The position numbers and the translations under genes are program-made. Source: Pseudonocardia sp. (lineage in GTDB: Bacteria; Actinomycetota; Actinomycetes; Mycobacteriales; Pseudonocardiaceae). Taken from it: 44,957 bases of DNA. Every line of letters starts with the position of its first letter. Within the stretch, counting starts at the first letter, position 1. The notes beneath the pieces were generated by a model that worked only from the letters and a program-made list of their open reading frames with translations, did no database searches and was not told the DNA's origin. The stretch is from positions 1 through 44,957 of the forward strand of contig JAJCYC010000285.1 of assembly GCA_029263115.1 (NCBI GenBank), written 5' to 3'. Positions 38,620-44,957 of the stretch are shown piece by piece.

Positions 38620-39776
38620 GCGTCTTGATTGAAGACAGTCCACGAAACCTCGATGGCTGGATCACCGACCTCTCGAGCGCTGGCGGGTGTCGAGGCACGG
38701 TCATCACCCCATTCGCTACCCCGTGGGCGCATAGATCTGGTCCCGGGCGGAAGCCGAGCGCTCGCGCGCGGTTCGAGCGGCTGCGTGAGGCTGGTGTCCA
38801 AACGTGGTTCGACCCGATGACGCATTCGCTCCAGATGAGCGGGGTTGGGGACTTCCGGTATTACGACGAATACGATTTGTGGTCACCAGGACAACGTGGC
38901 GTGCTGACTACCGATGGGGCTCGAACCGATCATGTCCGTCGCGTGTTCGAACTGCAGAAGGATCTCGGTGTGCAGACTCTGGCGCCAACAGTTCTGCTGC
39001 ACACCGGGTTGAGCGAGACCAGTGAACGTGCTCTCGAGCTGGCACGCGAGGCCAGTCGACAGGACAGAGACTGTTGGCTGACGGTGGCGGGAACCTCTTC
39101 CTTCTGGGCCAGCGGGTCGGCGCTCGATGCCCACATCGGTGCGTTGGCGGCGCTCGAGCCGTGCGGCTGGTTCCTCGTCCCGGTGAAGCCACTGACCACG
39201 TGGCCTATCGAACCTGATCCGGAGGAGGTGCACGGGCTCTGCCGAGCGGCACGAGCCCTATCCGAAGATGCCCGGGTGCACATCTCGCACGGTGACATCG
39301 CCGCTCTCCCAGCTGTCGCGGCTGGCGCCACGACAGTTGGCTCGGGCTGGGACAAGCGTCAACGCATGTGTTCAAGCGCCGACTACGCCCCTCGCGCCGA
39401 GGGCAGCGATGGGGGCAGTTGGCTGCAGCGAATCACCTTCGCCGCGCTTGCTGGCGCCGTTTCAGCGAACGAGTCTGACGTCCTGGCAAGCCGCGAGCCC
39501 GCGCTAGTCGCAGGACTTGGAGGATTGCCAGCACCAGCGCCACGAGAACGCTTCGTCCACCACATCAATGCTCTGAACGAGCTGATCAAGAGCCTTACCC
39601 AACAGGCCGATCTCGCACAGCGCTATCACCAGTTGCGGAAGATCTACAGATCCGCGCGAGTGATCTGGCCCAAGGTTCAAGCAGCCACTGGCTGCGGGCC
39701 TGCAGCCGATCAGTGGGTGGATGTATTCGATGACGGACTGCGTCGATTCGGTCTTGTCGAGGGCTACGAAGCTTGA
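38616..39776 (+). CDS. unrecognised protein, possible TIM-barrel enzyme, coupled to the kinase
   Basis: A 386-residue protein of unknown family. Alternating strands and helices (GTVITPFATPW, VQTLAPTVLLH, CWLTVAGTSSFWA, CGWFLVPVKP, ARVHISHGDIAALPAVAAGATTVGSGWD) suggest a TIM-barrel reminiscent of tRNA-guanine transglycosylase-like proteins. That assignment is a guess. Conserved-looking polar residues include FDPMTHSLQMSG, SHGD and a WDKRQRMC stretch. The C-terminal 90 residues are helical. GTG start overlaps the kinase stop, so the two are produced together; the kinase could phosphorylate it. Convergent with the next gene, 29 bp apart. Confidence 0.6.
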   Translation: MSVLIEDSPRNLDGWITDLSSAGGCRGTVITPFATPWAHRSGPGRKPSARARFERLREAGVQTWFDPMTHSLQMSGVGDFRYYDEYDLWSPGQRGVLTTDGARTDHVRRVFELQKDLGVQTLAPTVLLHTGLSETSERALELAREASRQDRDCWLTVAGTSSFWASGSALDAHIGALAALEPCGWFLVPVKPLTTWPIEPDPEEVHGLCRAARALSEDARVHISHGDIAALPAVAAGATTVGSGWDKRQRMCSSADYAPRAEGSDGGSWLQRITFAALAGAVSANESDVLASREPALVAGLGGLPAPAPRERFVHHINALNELIKSLTQQADLAQRYHQLRKIYRSARVIWPKVQAATGCGPAADQWVDVFDDGLRRFGLVEGYEA

Positions 39777-39805
39777 CCATTATCTCGGCAGAGCGAAGAA
39801 GTGGA

Positions 39806-40528
39806 TCAGCGAAGGCCTTCACCGGTATGAGGACCGCTCATCGCGGCCACTACATGCTCTGAAGCCCATAGCCGTCGCGCACGACCGTGGCCCCGAATCC
39901 GCGGCCGAGCATGCCAGCGACCATCGATCACAAGCCCCGCTCGATCGTTGACGACCTGTGACATGAGGCGGTCAGTCGCGGCCGGGCCAAGGTGTCCGGT
40001 GACGATGACATATGTGTCCGCCCAGGTCGTATAGGCTCGACACTGACGGACAGCCGCCAGCCCGTCACGGACCTTCGTCTCGATGGCGACCAGACGCCCG
40101 ACCGGATTGAGGTCAGGGTGCCGGACGTAGCGCCCGTCTCTAACCTCCGCGAGGGCTTTACTCCGCAGAAGCTGTGGTAGTCGCCGCTCGACTGTCTCAG
40201 TTGGCCAGCTCAAGGCGTTAGCCAATGCCTGCGCCGACCGCGGGGTACTCGGATGCGTGGCAGCGACGACGCCCGCGTCCACCTCGTTGAGCAATGCCGG
40301 AATGCCTGACTCCAGCCGTGCTCGCAACGCCGTTGGCGGCCCGATGACCGCAGTCAGGTCAGGGACGCCAATCGGTCCCGCGAGTTCCTCTATAAGCCTA
40401 AGACCTCGGTGTGCACTGGGGAGTGCGGCGGCAGCCAACTGCGCTGGGCCGATCAGTGCCCGCTCGGCGCTTGGTTGGAACCGGCGACCACCACGAGGTC
40501 GGTTGGATTGCTCGAGGACGGTTGCCAC
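39806..40528 (-). CDS. winged-helix protein with PD-(D/E)XK-like nuclease signature
   Basis: A 240-residue protein. The middle (about 92-137: STPRSAQALANALSWPTETV, then ERRLPQLLRSKALAEVRDGRYV) is a winged HTH. It is followed by LVAIETKVRDGLAAVRQCRAY, in which E150-x-K152 and Q162 match the core of PD-(D/E)XK nucleases; D57 (GVPDL) could be the distant acidic residue. It might be a restriction-type effector or a DNA-binding regulator that kept the fold. GTG start at 40528; the frame is closed upstream near 40600. Convergent with the kinase-linked gene and last gene before the attR repeat. Confidence 0.6.
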   Translation of the reverse strand: MATVLEQSNRPRGGRRFQPSAERALIGPAQLAAAALPSAHRGLRLIEELAGPIGVPDLTAVIGPPTALRARLESGIPALLNEVDAGVVAATHPSTPRSAQALANALSWPTETVERRLPQLLRSKALAEVRDGRYVRHPDLNPVGRLVAIETKVRDGLAAVRQCRAYTTWADTYVIVTGHLGPAATDRLMSQVVNDRAGLVIDGRWHARPRIRGHGRARRLWASEHVVAAMSGPHTGEGLR

Positions 40529-40671
40529 GACCGCAAGGATGCCAGCACGCGGGGGCGCTGCGGGCCCACTCGTTAGGGTTGCGCGACATCAATCGGCCCG
40601 TGTCTGTTCTGATCAGGTCCGCGTCCTCCCGCCGCCGGCTACCCTCAGCTGAAACGTGCCCTGGCAATCAC

Positions 40672-40704
40672 GATGGCTGCGAGTTCGCTCGTCTCGCAGC
40701 CATC
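40672..40704. repeat. 12-bp inverted repeat beside attR
   Basis: GATGGCTGCGAG (40672-40683) and its perfect complement (40693-40704) flank a 9-nt loop, 69 bp left of the attR core. Its decamer TGGCTGCGAG also occurs at 469-478, 59 bp inside the attL core. Shared sites on both element ends fit integrase or excisionase arm-binding sites. No T-run follows, so a terminator for neighbouring genes is less likely. The remaining 40529-40671 holds no recognised gene. Confidence 0.55.
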
Positions 40705-40773
40705 ACGGACACCACAGACAGGGCCGAGGACTTCCTGACCAGGCGCAGACACACCGACCACCGCCAAACTGCA

Positions 40774-40820
40774 CCTTTGCAAGGCGGGGGTTAGGGGTTC
40801 GATTCCCCTCGTCTCCACCA
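40774..40820 (+). repeat. attR core of element 1 / att core of element 2 (copy 2)
   Basis: A perfect copy of 363-409, without the 5' half of a tRNA, so it is not a functional gene. It separates two sets of integration genes. The integrase of the next element ends 42 bp to its right. Confidence 0.93.
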
Positions 40821-40862
40821 ACGCCTGACCAGCAAGAACAGTCGGTCAGCAGCTCGCCGGCG

Positions 40863-42035
40863 TCACCCGGCATCCTCGTTCATGCCCGCTGCGTGCCCGT
40901 TGGATTCCGATTCGGTCTCCGCTGGCCGTCCCTGGCGGCTGGACTTGATCTGGGTGCTGAGCCCGTCCGCGATCTTCCGGTCGCGGTCGCGGGTGGCGTG
41001 CTGGTAGATCAGGGCGGCGCGCATGCTGGAGTGCCCCATGCGCGCCATCAACTCCTTGGTGGTCGCTCCGGTGGTGGCGGCGAGTTGGTTGCCGGTGTGC
41101 CGCAGGTCGTGGAAGTGCACGTCCTGATCCGCCAGCTCGGCTGCATCGAGCGCCTTTCGCCACAGCCGGCGGAAGTTCCGGCGTAGCAGCTTGCCGCCCT
41201 TCGGCCCGACGAAGACCAGTCCGGCCGGTGACCGCTCGGAGAACCACTCCATGTGGCTGCGAAGCTCGGGCAGGATCGCCGAGGGAATCGCCACGACGCG
41301 GAGTCCGGCCCGGCTCTTGGGTGCTTTGACCAGCAGCTCCCCGCCGTCCAGCTCGGCCTGTGAGCGCAGGACGTGTACTTCGCCGGCCACGAGGTCCAGC
41401 TCGGGCTTGCGCAGCGCGGCCAGCTCGCCGAACCGGAGGCTGGTGAACGCGGCCAGGAGTACCACGCATCGGTACCGGGGCTGGATCGCGTCGGCCAGCT
41501 TGAGCACCTGGTCCACGCTCAGCGCCCGGCGTTCCTCGGACGTCTCCTGGCTGGCGCCCTTGATCCGACACGGGTTCCGCTTGAGCAGACCGTCGTCCAC
41601 CGCCGTGGCCATGATCGCGTGGAGCAGGCGGTACGCCTTGGCCACACTCGCCGGTCCCAGCCCGGCATCCCGCCGACCCTTTCGCCAGGTGCGGATGTCG
41701 GCCTCACGAATGTCGGCAATGCCCGTCGTGCCGAACGTCGGTTTGAGATGCAGCCGCAGGATGCCCTCATATCGTTGCCGCGTGGTCGCGGCGAGATCTC
41801 GCTCCACCAACCAGCGATCCGCGAACTCACCGAACGGGACCCGGGCCCGGTCCGGGTCGATCCAGTCACCCCGGCGCAGCTCGGTCTGTTTGTCGGCCAG
41901 CCAGTCGGTGGCGTCCTTCTTCCTAGCGAACGTATGTGGCGCCGGTCGATCGACGCCGTCCGCTCCCCGGTACCGGGCCTGCCACCGGCCGGAGGCAAGT
42001 TGCCGGACGCGACCGAAGTCCCGTTTGCGAGCCAT
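40863..42035 (-). CDS. int: tyrosine recombinase (integrase) of element 2
   Basis: A 390-residue phage-type integrase. N-terminal arm-binding domain (GRVRQLASGRWQARYRGADG), core-binding domain (about 65-160), catalytic domain with R201, K240, H309-x-x-R312, H335 and nucleophile Y344. ATG at 42035 overlaps the excisionase stop (TGATG). It is clearly a different subfamily from the integrase at 491 (no Cys insert, shorter), yet sits next to the same att core. Its 3' end faces the core, the usual AICE layout. Should drive excision and integration of element 2. Confidence 0.95.
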   Translation of the reverse strand: MARKRDFGRVRQLASGRWQARYRGADGVDRPAPHTFARKKDATDWLADKQTELRRGDWIDPDRARVPFGEFADRWLVERDLAATTRQRYEGILRLHLKPTFGTTGIADIREADIRTWRKGRRDAGLGPASVAKAYRLLHAIMATAVDDGLLKRNPCRIKGASQETSEERRALSVDQVLKLADAIQPRYRCVVLLAAFTSLRFGELAALRKPELDLVAGEVHVLRSQAELDGGELLVKAPKSRAGLRVVAIPSAILPELRSHMEWFSERSPAGLVFVGPKGGKLLRRNFRRLWRKALDAAELADQDVHFHDLRHTGNQLAATTGATTKELMARMGHSSMRAALIYQHATRDRDRKIADGLSTQIKSSRQGRPAETESESNGHAAGMNEDAG

Positions 42036-42250
42036 CAGGCAGCCCTCCCGATCCGGCCGGACACCGCGACCCGGCCACGCTCGATCAACTCGTCCACTGT
42101 GGCCGACGAGATGCGGATCTTCCGCCCGATCCTGATGAACTCGATCCGCCGCTCGTCGATGAGCCGGCGGACGTACCGCTCGCTGGTGTTGAGCCGGTCG
42201 GCGACCTCGGGCACGGTCATCAACCGGTCTCGTCTCGTCGGTGCTGTCAT
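42035..42250 (-). CDS. xis: excisionase (Xis) of element 2
   Basis: A 71-residue MerR-like winged HTH (LMTVPEVADRLNTSERYVRRLIDERRI...IRIGRKIRISSATVDELIERG), the hallmark of AICE excisionases. It should bend att DNA and turn the integrase toward excision. Overlaps int by TGATG, and follows rep by 11 bp, so int, xis and rep form one unit. Confidence 0.92.
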   Translation of the reverse strand: MTAPTRRDRLMTVPEVADRLNTSERYVRRLIDERRIEFIRIGRKIRISSATVDELIERGRVAVSGRIGRAA

Positions 42251-42261
42251 CTGGTCTCCCC

Positions 42262-43953
42262 TCAGGCCGCGTGATCGTCGGTTGCCGGATGTTCTGGTGG
42301 TGCGTGGTCTCGCGCGTGTTCGTACTGCTGTCGCCAGCGTTGTCGCTGCGCGATGACTTGCATGAGCAGCTGGAGCCGGTCGGGCTGGTCGGGGTCGCCG
42401 GGGCGGAGCAGCTGCCAGGTGTAGCGGTCCGGCGCACTCTCGGGCGTGGTCTGTTCGGGCTTGGCGCCGACCGCGCCGAGGACCCGGAGCACGTGCTCGC
42501 GGCGTTCGCCCCGGTGCTCAGTCAGGGTGCGGCCGGACCACTTGCGGGATACCAGGCAGCGGCGGCCGGCGTAGCCGAGGTTCTCCGGCCGGTGGGCCTT
42601 GCCCGTGCACAGGCCCGGCATGAGTCCGAGCTTGGCGCCGACGGGCTGGACGCCGTAGAGCAGCCAGTTCGCGCACCGTTCAGAGCACGGCTCATAGCGC
42701 AGCGCCTCGGTGAACCGGTCGACGTGGTCGGCGGCGCCGGCGGACTCCGGTTCGTGGCATTCGTCGATGGACTTGGTCAGGTACTTCACCAGGTAGCCGA
42801 GGCACTCGCCGGCCTGCTTGGAGCCGCCGAGCACACCCTGGATGTCGACCTGGCGGCCGAACCGGGCCACGTGAGCCGGCCCGTCGTCGGGGTCGATCGC
42901 GTCCACGGCCTGATCCCAGGTCGGCAGCGGTTGGCCGGTCTCGCGGTCGACGTAGCAGGGTCGGGGCCGGGTCTCGTCCCAGACCGGGAGCCGATCGAGC
43001 CGGTATCGGCGCCGGTCGTGGGGTGGCCACCACACCTGGTGGTAGGTGGCGGCGGCGACCTGGCGGATCAGCTTGCGGGTCAGCGTGCCGCGCACCGCCG
43101 CGTGCAGGTGCGGGGCACCCCGTTTCTGGGGTTCGACGCAGGCGAAGTACTGGCAGTTCCAGCCGGCGGCGCGGCGCAGGTTCTGCCAGAACCGATCGAT
43201 CAGCAGTCCGAAGTGGATCGCGTCGCGGGCGGCCCGGCGGTAGTCGTAGCTGTCTGGGTCGACCGGTGAGCCGTCCGGGCGGACGGGTCCGTAGCTCGGC
43301 ATCGTGAGGGTCAAGAACGTGGACGGCTGGTAGGTCCGGCCGTCCTTGGCCGCGAAGGTCCGGCCGGTGGTGCGGGCGGTGACCCGGTGGCGGGGCAGGT
43401 TCGGTGCGTCCTGCCGTCGCCGGGTGGAGCGGACCCGCCGCGCCGGCCGTTCCTCGTCCTCGTCCGAGCGTTGTCGGGTGAGGCTGCCCCGGACACCGGC
43501 CCCGCGCAGCATGGCGTCCGCGTCGGAGATCGCGGCGTCCAGCTCCTTCACCTGGTCGGCATGGCCGGCGGCGGCCGCGCCGGCCCGGGCGTCCTCGAGT
43601 TCGGCGCGGTAGCGGATGAGGACCATCTGTTCGCCGGTGGGTTCGGCGGTGGTGATGGTGGGTTCCTCGGTGAGGTGCCAGCCCTCCCGGGCCTGCCAGA
43701 TCCGCAGCCGCCGAGCCCGCTCAGCACAGGACGGGCACTTGGCCGAGCGGGTGGCGCCACAGGGCAGCGGGATCACCCTGGACTGCCCGGTCGTGGCGTC
43801 GGTGCGCTTGACCGCGAGTGGGCGGATGCAGGCGCCGACCTCGACGGCCATGGTCTCGGCCAGCTGGCGGGCCAGGGGCGGGAGGATCTTGTTGATCCGA
43901 ACCGGCCCGCCCTCAGGGACTTCAGTATGAGACTGCTGACGGTCGTCGGTCAT
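42262..43953 (-). CDS. RepSA-type replication initiator
   Basis: A 563-residue rolling-circle initiator of the actinobacterial AICE/plasmid type. N-terminal zinc-like C65...C73-x2-C76, then the HUH motif H282-L-H284 (GAPHLHAAV) and a catalytic tyrosine candidate at Y387 or Y391 (CLGYLVKYLTKS). A second Cys set (CHEPE, CSERC) follows. It nicks the double-strand origin so that the excised element can replicate as a circle. ATG at 43953 overlaps the stop of the 101-residue gene (ATGA); the frame further upstream is a shadow. Confidence 0.9.
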   Translation of the reverse strand: MTDDRQQSHTEVPEGGPVRINKILPPLARQLAETMAVEVGACIRPLAVKRTDATTGQSRVIPLPCGATRSAKCPSCAERARRLRIWQAREGWHLTEEPTITTAEPTGEQMVLIRYRAELEDARAGAAAAGHADQVKELDAAISDADAMLRGAGVRGSLTRQRSDEDEERPARRVRSTRRRQDAPNLPRHRVTARTTGRTFAAKDGRTYQPSTFLTLTMPSYGPVRPDGSPVDPDSYDYRRAARDAIHFGLLIDRFWQNLRRAAGWNCQYFACVEPQKRGAPHLHAAVRGTLTRKLIRQVAAATYHQVWWPPHDRRRYRLDRLPVWDETRPRPCYVDRETGQPLPTWDQAVDAIDPDDGPAHVARFGRQVDIQGVLGGSKQAGECLGYLVKYLTKSIDECHEPESAGAADHVDRFTEALRYEPCSERCANWLLYGVQPVGAKLGLMPGLCTGKAHRPENLGYAGRRCLVSRKWSGRTLTEHRGERREHVLRVLGAVGAKPEQTTPESAPDRYTWQLLRPGDPDQPDRLQLLMQVIAQRQRWRQQYEHARDHAPPEHPATDDHAA

Positions 43954-44255
43954 CGCCGACCACCTCCGTCGACTCTGGCAGGTGCTCCCTCGCGAGCCCG
44001 ATGCAGCAGGCTGGCGACCGTGCCTACGGTGGGGATGTCCCAGCCCGCCAGCCACGCCAAGACGCCCCGGTCGCAGGTGCCCAGCTCGATGCCGTCCAGT
44101 GGGTCGAGCAGGGCCGCCAACTTGTCGGCGAGCACTCTGGTCCGCCACGCGTCGGTGCTCTCGTGCACGTGCTGGACCTGGTCCAGGTCGCGCACCGTGT
44201 ACGGCGGTCGAACTCCACGAGGATCGTCGTTCAGCGGTCCGAACTGTGCGTTCAT
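43950..44255 (-). CDS. hypothetical AICE protein, 101 aa
   Basis: A small protein (TVRDLDQVQHVHESTDAWRT, LADKLAALLDPLDGIELGTCDRGVLAWLAGWDIPTVGTVASLL) of helical character. It overlaps the FtsK-type gene upstream (ATGA at 44252-44255) and rep downstream. Proteins of this kind are regular between the translocase and the initiator in AICEs; function not known. Confidence 0.7.
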   Translation of the reverse strand: MNAQFGPLNDDPRGVRPPYTVRDLDQVQHVHESTDAWRTRVLADKLAALLDPLDGIELGTCDRGVLAWLAGWDIPTVGTVASLLHRAREGAPARVDGGGRR

Positions 44256-44957
44256 GCCACACCTCCTTCCGGCTTGCGGGTAGCGGACGCCAGTTGCAGC
44301 ACCGGGGCCGGTGGCCGCGCGGTGGTGCCGATGACGAAGGCTTCGAGCTGCTTGATCTGCTCGTCGGTGATCCAGCCCGAGCGCACCCGCAGCGGTTCGC
44401 GGATGCCTTCGCCGAACAGGTAGCCGACGCCGGCCTCGGATTCGCCGATCCGGTTGGCCCACGCGCCCCGGTCCCAGGCGTGCTCGCCGAGGGCCATCGC
44501 CACGTGGCTCTTGGTGGGAACCCGCAGGCAGACCCGGCGGGGGAACACGTCGCGGATCGGGATGACGTCCTTGTTCGGTTCCTGGACATAGCCGCGCACG
44601 GTGATGCCCAGCGCGCGGCCCTGGGTGTTGAGCACCCCGATCCGCTCGGTGATGGCCTCGCGGGTCTTGCGGTCCCCGGTGTACTTCGTCAGCGCGGCGA
44701 TCTCGTCGATCTCGACCAGCTCCAACGGGCACTCCCGGGAGATGTCCACCGCGCGGACCCGACCGGCGTGGCTGGTCTTGCGGGCGTTCATCTCCTCGAT
44801 CAGCTCGTCGAGCAGGACTAGGTGGCTGGTGTCTTTCGCGTGGCGGTCGCCCGGTCCGGCGGCCTGATGCGGGAGGATCGGTGGGTGACGCTGGGGCGTG
44901 CTGATCATCAGGGTGATTTGTTCGACGAGGTGGCCCGGTTCTGTGAGGAGACGCTGC
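44252..44957 (-). CDS. FtsK/SpoIIIE-type translocase (TraB-like), partial
   Basis: Only the C-terminal 234 residues are in the window; the frame stays open to the edge. The Walker B region is LELVEIDEIAAL, followed by GRALGITVRGYVQEPNKDVIPIRDVFPRRVCLRVPTKSHVAMALG, the ATPase sensor region of AICE translocases, then the GVGYLFGEGIREPLRVR strand and a C-terminal helical tail. It would pump double-stranded element DNA between mycelial cells. Walker A must lie to the right of 44957. The ATG at 44908 is internal, not the real start. This is the live counterpart of the dead copy at 4061-4857. Confidence 0.88.
   Translation of the reverse strand, partial: QRLLTEPGHLVEQITLMISTPQRHPPILPHQAAGPGDRHAKDTSHLVLLDELIEEMNARKTSHAGRVRAVDISRECPLELVEIDEIAALTKYTGDRKTREAITERIGVLNTQGRALGITVRGYVQEPNKDVIPIRDVFPRRVCLRVPTKSHVAMALGEHAWDRGAWANRIGESEAGVGYLFGEGIREPLRVRSGWITDEQIKQLEAFVIGTTARPPAPVLQLASATRKPEGGVA

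Larger units (their letters stand above)
40774..44957 (-). mobile_element. second AICE (element 2), left end only
   Basis: Right of the repeat lies the standard AICE order read from right to left: FtsK/TraB-type translocase, small ORF, RepSA-type initiator, excisionase, integrase. The genes overlap or nearly touch. The element continues beyond 44957. It is in tandem with element 1 at the same tRNA site. Confidence 0.8.

Noticed and set aside
40398..40667. Minus-strand frame beginning upstream of the HTH-nuclease gene as an N-terminal extension
   Set aside because: It is in a different frame from the 39806-40528 gene, whose own frame is closed by a stop near 40600.

Overview
The window is high-GC actinobacterial DNA. 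It shows GTG/TTG starts, start-stop overlaps between genes, leaderless-looking promoters, LLM flavoenzymes and AICE-type replication and transfer genes. The left edge (tRNA-Ile(GAT), a DLW-39 family microprotein, tRNA-Ala(TGC)) matches the conserved locus downstream of gyrA near oriC in many actinobacteria. A Pseudonocardiales-like host is my best guess, but nothing here fixes the genus.

The 3' end of tRNA-Ala (47 bp, 363-409) is repeated perfectly at 40774-40820. I read the 40.4 kb between the copies as an integrated element (element 1). DNA to the right is the start of a second, tandem AICE (element 2) with its own int-xis-rep-FtsK genes on the minus strand; it runs off the window. The locus is a genomic island built by repeated insertion at one tRNA gene.

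Element 1, left to right. (a) 0.4-2.6 kb: integrase with a Cys-rich insert, behind a palindrome-rich control region, then a zinc-ribbon protein. (b) 2.6-6.5 kb: a graveyard with an IS1634-type transposase remnant, a broken second integrase, an FtsK/TraB-type translocase with at least three frameshifts, and a transplanted block carrying an intact acyl-CoA dehydrogenase. A cluster of 8-mers at the FtsK 3' end looks like a TraB recognition (clt) locus. (c) 6.4-9.2 kb: small ORFs, a Nudix hydrolase, an XRE-TPR-like regulator and a divergent HTH regulator. (d) 9.4-19.5 kb: one long, mostly overlapping transfer operon with two excisionase-type HTH proteins, small membrane proteins, a DUF2637 protein, a TraG/VirD4-like coupling ATPase, a Cys-rich protein and a 1342-aa MobF relaxase-helicase. 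No VirB4-type ATPase is visible, so I infer a mobilisable rather than self-transmissible element. (e) 19.5-22.4 kb: a second transplanted block (acyltransferase 5' fragment, alpha/beta hydrolase, LLM oxidoreductase) and debris. (f) 22.4-40.5 kb: a defence island.

The defence island holds a complete class 1 DISARM system: drmD, drmMI, drmA, drmB and drmC. It has two unusual attachments. A VapBC45-like toxin-antitoxin pair is nested on the opposite strand between drmMI and drmA. Immediately downstream is an uncharacterised trio: a Ser/Thr-kinase-like protein, an unrecognised (possibly TIM-barrel) protein coupled to it, and a convergent winged-helix plus PD-(D/E)XK-like protein. The trio is my best candidate for an undescribed defence cassette. 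A frameshifted Phd-type antitoxin lies just before drmD.

Likely working whole: element 1 integrates next to oriC and protects its host by methylation-guided restriction (DISARM). It is stabilised by the nested TA pair and can be mobilised by the relaxase and coupling protein, perhaps using transfer machinery from another element.
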